The notes below the pieces were generated by a model. It ran no database searches. It saw nothing but the letters and a program-made list of their open reading frames with translations, and had not been told where the DNA came from. The position numbers and the translations under genes are program-made. A stretch of 64,000 bases of DNA, from the NCBI RefSeq assembly GCF_905475395.1, contig NC_058338.1, positions 6,648,935-6,712,934 on the forward strand. The letters are read 5' to 3'. This DNA is from Chrysoperla carnea (taxonomy: Eukaryota; Arthropoda; Insecta; Neuroptera; Chrysopidae). Positions 36,030 through 47,000 of the stretch are shown one piece after another; positions within the stretch are counted from its first letter, which is position 1, and each line of letters opens with the position of its first letter.

Positions 36030-36426
36030 TGCGATCACCATACGCCATATTGAATTTTTATTATTGTCATATCTTCAGTAGCGCTCGCAAGGTTAAAACA
36101 AATCGATTGACGTAAAAATCATCGACATCTCGGCCTTTGCGTGTGGTCTCTATTGCACGTATATGTGCACAAACAAACATGCACATTTTCTACACATATA
36201 GGCGTCCAGTGGTCGCCATATTGAATTTTCATTACCGCCATATCTTCAGTAGTACTCGCAAGGTTAAGACAAATCGATTCAAGTCTGAATCATTAAAATC
36301 GGGCTTGCGTTTGGTGTCTCTTGTGTGCCACATAACAATACACATTTTCACAATATGGCGTTTGTGTGTCGCCATATTGAATTTTTATTACTGTAATGTC
36401 TTTAGTTGCACTCGCAAGGTTAAGAC
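36030..36426. repeat. imperfect tandem repeat with GCCATATTGAATTT units
   Basis: Units containing GCCATATTGAATTT, then CTCGCAAGGTTAAGAC and AAATCGATT, recur at about 36045, 36215 and 36370 (spacing about 150-175 bases). The third unit is interrupted by the element at 36427 and resumes at 36752. Confidence 0.8.
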
Positions 36427-36751
36427 CATGAAGGTTATAAGAAGGAGAACAATCGCTATAGAAAATATTGTCCCCGAAATATGGATAAAATAAGTGAGGC
36501 GCTGCGACCGCTAAGTAGTGTCAATAAAAGCGGGCTGTTGTGCGCTAATTTGAAATGATATGTCAATTTGTACATTATGCAACTAACTTCATCTACTTGT
36601 ACTCATAAACAGCTAACTTCGCAGATACTACTTCTTGATGACAGCGCTGCTGGTGACTGAAAAATGAACTATAAATTATACAAATTTTCAAGGACAGACG
36701 CGCTAATGCTTTAACACGTAGCGATCGTTCTCCTTCTTTATAACCTTCATG
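36427..36751. mobile_element. hAT-like non-autonomous element with 8-base target duplication
   Basis: 325 bases with ends CATGAAGGTTATAA and TTATAACCTTCATG, the inverted repeat extending through AGAAGGAGAAC and AATCGCTA. Directly outside, GTTAAGAC occurs on both sides (36419-36426 and 36752-36759). Sister units of the surrounding tandem repeat show the uninterrupted GTTAAGACAAATC. An 8-base duplication is typical of the hAT superfamily. No transposase. Confidence 0.8.
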
Positions 36752-36879
36752 GTTAAGACAAATCAATTGACGTGTGAATCATCAAAATCGCCTCGTCGGC
36801 GATTTTGTAGCCGTCAGGGTTTTACTTTTTGAACTTTATAAGATAGGATTTGTGCATGTTGAACACTCTGTACATTCAT

Positions 36880-36914
36880 TGTATGCAATGCAATGCAATG
36901 CAATGCAATGCAAT
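36880..36914. repeat. TGCAA microsatellite
   Basis: Six consecutive ATGCA/TGCAA units, ending in CAATATAAG. Confidence 0.9.
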
Positions 36915-37324
36915 ATAAGTATAAAGTATAAACTGTTGATAATTACAATAATAAGAGTTTAGTTTGAAGTTCATGCATAAACTAACAAGGTTGTATACTT
37001 TAGGCTTGATACCACCAGCTAGTGGCACTTCTTTATTCTTTGATTAACCCAGCACCCACCATCCAGCTTCTAGTCTAGCAAACGCTAGATGTGTTATACG
37101 TTAGTAACTAGTAAACGAGTTGATCTTTACTAATTCCTACTATAAGTATATGAATACATACATGAAAATGAATTATTTATGGTTTAAATTTTGAAACTGA
37201 TAATACTTAATTTTCCAAATAAATCCACTTTAAAATCTTGATATGCTCAGAAAAGTTTCTTTAGTACATATATAATTAATCAAATCAAATCAAAATCGTT
37301 AGAGAGGAAAATTATTAAGTTGGT

Positions 37325-37470
37325 TTTTCGCCAAACCAAGATATCGAATAAAAATTTTCGATATCTAGAGTAATTTTCAAAATATCGAAAATTGAACATT
37401 TTGTTTAATTATTTAGCTTTCGATATTTCGAAAACTAAGGCAGATATTGAAAAATTTTATTCTTATTTTT
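37325..37470. repeat. palindromic TTTTCGATAT repeat (family C)
   Basis: ATAAAAATTTTCGATATCT on one side pairs with ATTGAAAAATTTTATTC on the other around TTTGTTTAATTATTTAGC. The same core lies at 48895-49040 and, in altered form, at 63550-63650. Confidence 0.7.
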
Positions 37471-37659
37471 CGTCTGTATTCACCAATCTTGAATTTGTTA
37501 TATCCTTCATCTCCATTGATCTCACTTATCCCCCTTCCATAAGACTCGAAATAATTATAGGGATTGTTTTACACACCTAAAAGTATATAATAATAATTAT
37601 AATAATGGGGTTTAACCTTAGTTTCTCTGACATATACGCCTATAACAGAGGCCACCAAC

Positions 37660-37895
37660 ATCATTATTTGTTAATCTTTATTTATTTAATTACAAACATA
37701 TTTACAATTACATTTTGATGTGGGTGGAATCGGTTACTTCGTTCTTATCCAAACGACGACAATGTGATCAATACTGCACTCCCATTAATTATAAATTGTT
37801 CACACTGCCGCTGCCTGGATTCGAACCCGCAACCTCAGTCTAAATGGACAAACAGACAAAGACAAACGCCTTAGACCGCTCGGCCATTTAGGCTC
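37660..37895 (-). mobile_element. tRNA-derived SINE
   Basis: On the minus strand the head reads GCCTAAATGGCCGAGCGGTC (a near-ideal A box, Leu/Ser type) from 37893, then an oversized middle, then GGGTTCGAATCC (B box) near 37818-37829. The acceptor stem does not close, so it is not a working tRNA. The body runs on to an AT-rich tail with AATTAAATAAATAAAG at low coordinates. Confidence 0.6.
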
Positions 37896-38770
37896 AACAC
37901 TTAGAAGTATATGTATATAGATTTTTCACCTAAAAGCAAAACGACTGTCTTAAAAAGGTTCCTGTTTTTATCTAAAAAGATTTAAGAGGATTAAAATAGC
38001 GGGATTTGACAATTATTTCTCTATAAATAGAGTTTTCTTGCTTATCCAGGTCTTATTCGACCAGGTTTGACTGTCTAAATCGAATGAACTTCGAAAAAAC
38101 GTTACTTATATAATTTTTCCTAGCTAAAGAAAAATTTTGGAATAGGAAAAAAATGTCTTAATTTCAATTAAAAGTGCAGTCGTTGCATAAGCCTTCTTTT
38201 ACATAACACATCCTGTAAAATGATACACATATTATAAAACGCACATCTGTTTAAAATATTTTCAATTCACAAGAATATTTTCAAAATGATTTCCGTCTGC
38301 TAGTTTTCTAACACGAAATATTACTTTATATAAACATCTTCGGAGAACTTAGCGGCAACGCGATGTTGCGATTCTATCGAATAAAATAATAATGGTTTCT
38401 ACTTCAATAATTTAAATATCTTACCTTTTGTGGAACTTAGAATGAATTTACAGGAAACGATCAATAAATTTAAAATGTATTTGATTGTTTAACAATGATT
38501 GCTTCAAGCAGATGTGAATGTAAAATTTAAGAGGATTTTCGAAAATTTTTTTCTGTCCCAAGTAAAAAATTAAACAACATCACCGCGTTTACCCGCGAGG
38601 GCGCAAATTTGGCGCAAATTGTATAGTATGTATTATATGGTAATATCAGTTATGTGTGTGTGACATGTATGTATGTGTAATGTGACAGTGTAATCAACAC
38701 AGTGTATACGTGGTATTTCAATAATTAACTCAGTCAATTGTTTGTTTTCACTTGTTTTATTTTATATTTT

Positions 38771-39635
38771 AACTAGCAGCCAAACCCGGCATTCGTCATT
38801 TTTGAATTAACTACTTAACCGATTTTAAAAAGTTTCTGAGATATCGCAATGTTTGGATCGATTTTAGTCCGTATCTCAAAAACTATCCGACCAGTCAACA
38901 AATGGAACCGATTTTTGTACTTTTTGGGTCAAAATTACCTTATTAACTGAGTTTTATCGAAATTGGAGCGAAAAATAATTTTTCGATTTTTTGCAATTTT
39001 TTTAAGGGGTACCCCTTTGAAAAAATCGAGAAAATCGAAAAAAAAATTTTGTTTTGGAATTTGATGAAACTCGGTGGATGGGGTAATTTTGAACCAAAAA
39101 GTATAAAAATCAGGTTAATTTAAAGATTGGATGCGCAGTTTCTGAGATATCGCAATATGTGGATCGATTTTTGTCCATATCTCCAAAACTATTCGACCAG
39201 TCAACAAATGCACCCGATTTTTGTACTTTTTGGGTCAAAATTACCCTATATACTGAGTTTTATCGAAATTGGAGAGAACAAAAATTTTTCGATTTTTTGC
39301 AATTTTTTTAAGGGGTACCCCTTTGAAAAAATCGAGAAAATCGAAAAAAAACATTTTGTTTTGGAATTTGATGAAAGTCGGTGGATGGGGTATTTTTGAT
39401 CCAAAAAGTATAAAAATCGGGTTAATTTAATGATTGGATGCTGAGTTTCTGAGATATCGCAAAATTTGGGTCAATTTTAGCTCTTATTTCAAAAACTATT
39501 CAGCCAGTCAACAAATGCACCCGATTTTTGTATTTTTTGGGTCAAAATTACCTTATATACTGAGTTTTATCGAAATTGGAGATAGCAAAAATTTTTCGAT
39601 TTTTTGCAATTTTTTTAAGGGACCTTTGGAATATA
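38771..39635 (+). repeat. 307-base tandem array (family F), three copies
   Basis: Units start at TTTCTGAGATATCGCAAT (about 38833, 39138, 39445) and contain CTATTCGACCAGTCAACAAA and AAGGGGTACCCCTTTGAAAA. As the period is close to a multiple of three, each unit gives a similar spurious frame (MDAEFLRYR type). The third copy is truncated. The array follows an ACTAGCAGCC head-like sequence. The inverse array is at 60080-61106. Confidence 0.9.
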
Positions 39636-40354
39636 TATAAAGAAAGGTATATAGGATATACTTTCCCTTAACGGGATTAGGACCATTAATAACTTCTCAG
39701 GAGTTTTATCCTACCAATGTCCAATTTTTTGAAATGAACATTTTTATGATACTCAAAAAGAATTTTAATTAAAATTTATTATAATCCGACAAAAAAGTAA
39801 TCAAATTTAGTATAATTACATGGGCAGTTTATCAAAATTATACGAAATTGTATATACTAAATAAAATTAATTGTTTTTGAACTTTAATGACGGCACAAAA
39901 TATCTCTGTGTCACAAACAAAATTTTATTTTATTTCACAAATTAGTCAATTAATTTGAAATATTGATCAAAATTTAATACAGAATGGCCCCATTTTAAAC
40001 TATTATGGATAATAGCTAGTTCTGTAATTAGCCAATCAAAAAATAACTCAAACAAAAGTTACAGCGATGATCTTCAAAATCGATTCAGTTTGGAAAAGGC
40101 ATGACATATAAATAATTAGTACTATGGAAATGAATGGTCAAATAAACCTGGTTCAATTCATTTCAAAAAGTGAAATGGTAAAATAATTAGGTAAATCAAA
40201 ACAGTAATTCAAAAGAACAAAGTCAACTCAAATATTTCAATTACAATTAAAATATTTCCAAAAATTAGTCCCAAAAAATGATAGGTCTCTAAGTATCCTT
40301 TTCATCTCATCTGATGTCCTTGACCATAATAATATTGATTTAAGAAAGAGTGTT

Positions 40355-40725
40355 GTAAGTTTAAGGTGTTTATCTGTGTGTCTGTGTGTTTCTCAGTAGC
40401 ATCGTAGCCCCTAAACGGTCGAACTGACTCGATTGAGAACATTTTATAGCAAAGTTTCCAAAAATCAGTTTACAAGGAATAAATCGCATTTGTCGCCTTT
40501 TCCAAACTGATCCGATTTTGAAGATCATCGCCAATTTTTTGTTTTTTCGGGTACTGAACTCTAAACTCGCACTTGAAACATAGTTAAAAACACTCTCCAT
40601 TAACTTGCCTTTCAAACTAAATTAAAATATATCAAAATCGGTTCCGTTTAGGCACTACGATTCCACAGACAGACAAACACACACACATAGCGGTTCAAAC
40701 TTATAACACCTCATTTTTTTAGTTC
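40355..40725. mobile_element. foldback element with TGTGTGTCTGTGTG arms
   Basis: AAGGTGTTTATCTGTGTGTC...CGTAGCCCCTAAACGG on the left is matched inversely by CCGTTTAGGCACTACG...CTTATAACACCTCA on the right. A second inverted pair (40060-40100 with 40495-40535) overlaps it, so more than one element is nested here. Confidence 0.6.
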
Positions 40726-41131
40726 GGAGATTAAAATGTTTATTTTCAAATAAAATAGACAATGCAAACTATTTGACATTGGTGTAACGTATTTAGACTT
40801 ATAATTAGTATTTTTATGTTAATTAGATGTAATAGAATGTCAAATAAGTGGAAATTAATAAAATATGTAAAGAAAAAAAAAGAAATTTTGGCATCAAAAC
40901 ATAGTACATACATTACATTCTCTATATATATTGTATTTATATTTATAAACAGCAAATACCATTGATTTGGGACTGGCTGACACTACACAACATACGAGCA
41001 CGCATTATAAAATTTATCGAATTCAGAGAGAGATTAATTATGAATTTCAAACTATTTTATTGAACAAAATAATTTCAAAACAGAAGGAAGGAATGAAAAT
41101 GGCGTTATAAAATTCCTCAACAGATTTTCGA

Positions 41132-41307
41132 AAAGTTCATCAAAACTCCCACTCTCTGAATGCATACAACAGAAGATCTGTCGTATCGTATCTGTAGTCT
41201 TACAACACATACATATAATACCTCTCGCTTAGAAGCATTACTAAACGGATGTATTCTGTCATACTACAGATATGTATATGCCTAAATGGTACAAACACAC
41301 ATGGTAT
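41132..41307 (+). repeat. dispersed repeat family D
   Basis: GTTCATCAAAACTCCCACTC through CTCTCGCTTAGAAGC to ACACACATGGTATA. Nearly identical at 58079-58254, inverted at 57917-58062, and a truncated copy at 61107-61194. Confidence 0.85.
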
Positions 41308-41336
41308 AGTACAACTAATAAAGATATAGTACAACT

Positions 41337-41877
41337 AATAAGCCGGGATGCATAGGAAAAGTTGAGAAAAAGCACCGATTTTAATGAAACATTTTGTAAC
41401 GTGTTTATAAGATCCCAAAAAAACATACAACCAACTTAATCTAGTCAGAAATGGGCATAGGACCCTAGCGGAAGATGTAGTAAGTATTTTTGGTCGCTGA
41501 ATACGAATCCGATGCAGCCTACACGAATTCTTTCACGTATTCAAAAATCGTGCCATTTTTAACCCGAAATTTCATTTTGTGCCAAAAACTGGAATTTCGA
41601 GTAAAAATGAGCATGATTTTTGGAATACAGAATTAGTATAATCTGACATCGAATTCGTATTTACCGCGACCAAAAATACCTACTATATAACAATTATAAG
41701 CCAAAATAAGCATTTCAAAAAAAATTTGAGCTTAATATACACCCCGCAGGAGATCTTTGCCTTCTTCTGGCTTGAAATTGGCTGAATGTTCCTATGGGTC
41801 CTATAAACACGTTACCAATAGTTTCATTCAAATCGGTGCTGTTCGTCCCCACTTTCGAAACTTTTTCCCGGCTTATT
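41337..41877. mobile_element. 541-base foldback element
   Basis: Ends AATAAGCCGGG and CCCGGCTTATT; subterminal AGCACCGATTTTAATGAAAC and its inverse TTTCATTCAAATCGGTGCT; and ACGTGTTTATA paired with TATAAACACGT. No coding frame. Confidence 0.8.
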
Positions 41878-42183
41878 CATTATAGTAAGTTTTTATAAAA
41901 GAATTGTCGTAACAATATACTAAAAATTCAATTTAATACAACTTTTGATCTTAGTAATTGTGTTTTTTTGTTTTAAAAGAAGTTAAAAGTTAGAACAGTT
42001 AAATACAAGTTACACCACATTTGAATACAATATCAAATTCAATTTAAGAGTGGGTGTCAGTGACACACCTTAATTTGGAATCGACTGTAATTTGTAAGAT
42101 AATTTAAAAACATGGATTAACATTTTACACAGACAGTTTGTAAAAAATTTAAGTGAAATTATGTATACTTTAAAAGTCTTTAC

Positions 42184-42560
42184 GCTGTCTGTCCGCTGTT
42201 TAAGTTGAAATTTTTACAGCATGCTCAGGACGTAAAATGTCAGATCGTAGAACCCATTTCGTAAACCGTTAGAGATAAAACAAAAGTTTAGATGTACGAA
42301 ATGTTCCTTATAAAAAAATAAACAACTTTTGTTTGAAACATTTTGTCGAAAACATCACTGTTAACTCGTGAAGGCGCGAATTAAAATAGGTTCGAACTTT
42401 ACCAATCATGTGTGTGAGACATGTATGGTATGGCTGGTTATCTCTCCTTACTTACATGACGTAAAAAAACAAACGATTCAGTATCAACACTGTCTATACA
42501 TGTTATTTCAACAATTAACTCAGTCAGTTGTTGTTATTGTTGTGATTGAGCCGAAAAATT
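42184..42560 (-). repeat. family A copy with tail
   Basis: Reverse of the 3005-3405 landmarks (CGTAAACCGTTAGAGATAAA, AACATCACTGTTAACTCG) followed by the family tail ACACTGTCTATACATG and CAACAATTAACTCAGTCAG. Confidence 0.75.
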
Positions 42561-43018
42561 CTCAATCCAAACTATTTTTCGAGTTTTCGATGCGGTAGAG
42601 AACATACTTAAAACGTTTTTATCGCTGTGCACACCTCTAAGCACTTTACCATATGATTGGTGTATATTTATAGCAATAATTCTTCCACCTTCATCATTTA
42701 AGAAACTTCATGTATTTGTATCACACACAAATAAATTTCAAAAATTGTGAAATATTTATAACAAAAAAATAAATCAAAAATTTTTATTTGAGGAAATTAT
42801 AAATATTAAGTTCAAATTCGTCCAACACTAAATAAACATTTATTAAAAATTTATTTCATGTAAATTGGAATTGGTAAATTTTCTATCTAGAAAAAGGAAA
42901 AATAGTGAAGTAAGTAAATTCTACACCATCTCAACAGTTTCCCATTCAATTTTCACGAATCGAATTGATTTAATCTGGTTACCTCTTATTAATATAATTA
43001 TGATTATTACATAAGCAA

Positions 43019-43374
43019 TTCGTTGTGTGCATAGTCATGGTAGGAACAATAAAATTGATGCCAGCGCTTTCAGTGAAAAATAAAGGACGCTGTTATGACT
43101 AATTTGCAGTTCTTCACATGTTAATGTTATAGAAAATGTCAAATTAAAATTATTATTAATTAAACTTAATGCATTAAAAATTGTGAAAATAAGAAATCAA
43201 ATTGCACAAATATTATTTTTCAAATGTAAATTATCATAATTATTTAAATTTGTGAGACAATAATATTACATTTTCAATGTAAGTCATAATTGCAATCCAT
43301 ACAATTAAATATGCATTCATACAATTCTATAATTAAAGTAGTGTATCGTTGTCATTGAAACGAAACTCGCGCAC
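43019..43374 (+). repeat. family E, first of two long direct copies
   Basis: About 355 bases from TTCGTTGTGTGCATAGTCAT to CATTGAAACGAAACTCGC, closely matched over the full length at 58600-58986. No coding frame. It lies in the same intron as its partner, about 15.6 kb apart. Confidence 0.85.
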
Positions 43375-45009
43375 TTCAAAAAAAATAAATAAAACAGTTA
43401 ACATTTTTCGAAAACCGTATTGATTACGGTAGAAATTGATAAATTTACTTTCAACCTTCAAAAACCTAACCTAATTCGTTTGAACCGGATAAAATATAAG
43501 AATCCTTGACAAAAGGTTTTTTAAAATTAAGTTAAATAACTTTTGTATGTTATAGAAAATATATGCAAATATTTATATTTTGAATAAAGAATATAAAAAG
43601 TTGTAGTCCTGTAGTGTTTAGTGTACGTAGGTTATGTTATCCTTGTATTCTCATAAATAATTCCAAGTTATATGAAATAGACTGTACAACAGAACAAGTA
43701 GAGTACAATCTCATCTATTTTTATTATAAAACTCTTATCAGTATCAGTTTAATGAATATATTACAATATTTAGAAAAAAATTTATTATATCAGCAGAATA
43801 TGATCGTAACAAAATAAAAAACACAATGTAAACACTAATCTGTTTACATTGGTCTACAAAATTTATAAACAATACAGTACATATGTACGTAAGTATGTAT
43901 AGACGTATATTTAGCACGAAAAATTTGGTCGAAACTCTGATTTGGATGGCACTTGCTATCCAGAAGCAAAAAATTTGGTTGGATATAAAAAAAACTATGA
44001 GAGATAGCAAAACATAACCCAACAAATCGAAAAAGTCGAAAAAACTCAGAAATCAGAAATCAGAAGTTACTAAAGACCAGAACCATTTAGTTAATAGTGA
44101 TTAAGATCATCATCTAGGGTAATTTGAACTCAGAAAGCATAAAAATTCAATTTCTTAACGAGGTTTTGCGATTTCGTTACCACCTTGACTATTCAAGAAT
44201 CACTCTGTATGTACATGCGTTGAATTATAGCCACTGTTGAAAGAACTATATAATCAAATTTTTGTATTTTGTGTAACTTATCAAAAGTTATAAATTTTAA
44301 ATTGAATTTTTCCTTTATAAATGGTAAATAGCCAAATATATACTCTACGTATAAACAGTAGCGTATCCATGAGGCCAAGATACCATAAACTAACTTACTG
44401 CCATCAAAATTATTTATAATATAGTATATATTGTAGTTTATATGCAATTCTGATATTTTTACTCCCCTCTCCCCTCCGTAATATGTAAAACTTTTGATAA
44501 TTCCGCCCCTGTGTTTATGGTAAGAAGTACAATTGAATGTAATGCATACAAAACATTATGATAGCACTTAAGTCTGAGGTTGTTGGACTAGTATTATCGA
44601 TTCGAATACAATTTGCCAAAAACAACAATGTATTTTCATAAATCAATATTATAAAATACTACAGTAGACCCTCTTTAAAGTAGAATGTTCGTAAACCCAC
44701 TTATAAAATATAATTTTGAGTGAATGTTAAGAATAATAGCCTCCTTGAGAATTACAAAATTCAAAATTTTGTTGGTCCGTTAATTATAAAAGATATCCTA
44801 AATTTTTTCGATTTTTCAGTCAAAATATACACTGAGAGAATTTTATTCTTACGATAACAATTCCTATATTGTAGCTGCTATTATCTCTAAATGGACTAAT
44901 TAGATGATTCTATGAACACCTAATCAAATTTTTTTTCCTAGCATCACTATTTTTAAGCGTTACAAACTTGGGACTAAACTTAATATACTATGTATATTTC
45001 ACATATATA

Positions 45010-45123
45010 CTCACTGTCAAAAAAAATGCCACAGTTAAAACATTCTAAGCGTACTCATCATATGTTATGTTATAATAGTAACACTTAGAATGTTTTAAAA
45101 CGAGTATTTTTTTTGACATTGAG
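45010..45123. mobile_element. Tc1/mariner-like MITE, 114 bases, inserted in family A
   Basis: Ends CTCACTGTCAAAAAAAAT and ATTTTTTTTGACATTGAG, with TA on both sides (45008-45009, 45124-45125). An internal CATTCTAAG also pairs with CTTAGAATG. Removing it and one TA restores the family A ending ATATATACATGGTATA. Confidence 0.85.
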
Positions 45124-45639
45124 TATACATGGTATAAATATTACACCTGTTAGTCTAAACAAAAACAATAAAAACATCTGCAACATACATCTTTTGGCAT
45201 ATTTCTATTAACGCCACGCCACGCTAGTTTACAATGCTATTTTGATAGTAAACAAACTAAATCTACTAACATTACTAAACATAGATGTATGCAGACACAA
45301 GAACACTAAACACTATCAGTACAACAATATCAAATCCAATGATATGTGAATGTGTTTGCAAGCAAGTTGCTAAACCCACAGCACCTGACACCATTATATC
45401 AATTTATGAGAAAATGGAAATACGAAAATATCAAGAGGAAGGAACAAGCTAAACAAAAATTTATCGCTCGTAAAAAGTACGAATTTACTTGCCATACAAT
45501 GATTTGCTTTTTGCAATTTTTGGTGGAAAATTTTAATAAAAATAAGTAAATAAAACGAAAATATTATCACTGTATATTTTAATAAATTTATTTGCAATCT
45601 TCAACGATTTCTTTTAAAGTGTTTGTTTCCAACAAGTTT

Positions 45640-45840
45640 TGGTTTATTGCACGGTACATACATATAAACCAAATACATGCTTTGTAGTCAAATAACATGA
45701 TATTTTTAGCTTTACAATACCACGCAACTACAAAAATATATAATATATTGTGTGCAAGTGATGCTTATAAATTTGATAATATAGATATCTCTCTTCAATC
45801 ATCAATACTCTAACTGTAGTCGTCTCTGTTCATCAAATGG
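45640..45840. repeat. family G copy, partial
   Basis: CATATAAACCAAATACATGC through TGTGTGCAAGTGATGCTTAT to CTCTCTTCAATCATCAATAC; recurs at 55960-56150, where it continues much further. Confidence 0.8.
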
Positions 45841-45844
45841 TAGA

Positions 45845-46150
45845 TTTTTATCTCTAGCGGTTTAAAAGATAGGTCCTACGGACCCAAGACCCTCACTTTT
45901 TACGTCCTAAGCACGCTATAAAAATTTCAGCTTGATACCTCTTTTCGTTTTTGAGTAATCGTGATGACAGACGGACAGACATATGGACAGACGACAGACA
46001 GACAGACAACTGGAAATGAACTAAATAGGTGATTTTATGAACACCTATACGAAAATTTTTTGCTTAGCATCAATATTTTTTGCTTAGCAACAAACTTGGG
46101 ACTAAACTTAGTATACCTTGCATATTACATATATGCATGGTATAAAAAAA
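45845..46150 (+). repeat. family A copy
   Basis: Contains GACCCTCACTTTTTACG, GACAGACGGACAGAC repeats and GGACTAAACTTAGTATACC. Confidence 0.75.
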
Positions 46151-46514
46151 ACATACTTTACATGGATGAATAGATATAAGTTTGACCTTGAAATATAAAT
46201 AATATTTTGATTGATATATTTTTATATACAAAGTAAAATGTGTAAAGGATTATAAATTTATTTATAAAAATATGATTTAAACAATAAATCAAATATGTTT
46301 TTTAAGAATTAACCCACTTCCGATTGTTTTAAGATAAATACAGAATATCAGTAAGTCACTCAGTCAGTCAGTAGTGTACATATTTATGTCTATCTATATG
46401 ACTTATGTAACAACAGTCATAAAATCATTTTTATGTATTGATAGACGTTGAAGAAAAAATGATTTCATATCAAGTTCTTTTACTTTTATTACATCCAGAT
46501 GGTCATTGTATCAA

Positions 46515-47000
46515 ATCCCTATATATTATAAATGTGAAAGTAAGAATGTTTGTGTTTTGTTTGTTACGCTTTCACTCAAAAACTAGCGAATTAAACTAGC
46601 GTTTTAATAAAACTGTACAGCAACATAGCTCATACAACAGAATAACACATGAGCTATAAATAAAAAAAGATACAGATACTAAAAAATAAAAAAAATTTAA
46701 TCTGACATTTACTATTTTAAATTTTTACAGAAATCTTTAATTTATGGTTCAAAATGATGATCATAACTCTACTCCATCTGTGATCATCATTTTGAACCAT
46801 AAATTAAAGATTTCTGTAAAAATTTTGAAATAGTAAATGTCACAATTCATGGCTACCCTTTTCTGATATACTCAATGAATTATGACTTACTTTACGATTT
46901 ATAAAATCGAAAACTGTGCATATCTTTTAGCTGCGTAAAACAATTCCTTCAAGTGTTATGGAACGTTAAGGCCAGTGAAACGGGCGGGTATCAAGCTAGT
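46515..47000 (-). mobile_element. family B, complete copy
   Basis: In reverse it begins ACTAGCTTGATACCCGCCCG at 47000 and ends TAATATATAGGGAT at 46515. Its centre (46700-46835) is a long palindrome around ATGATCATAA/TGATCATCAT. Confidence 0.75.

Noticed and set aside
36137-36493. 118-residue frame across the GCCATATTGAA repeat
   Set aside because: It runs through two repeat units and into the hAT-like element, so it cannot be a host gene.
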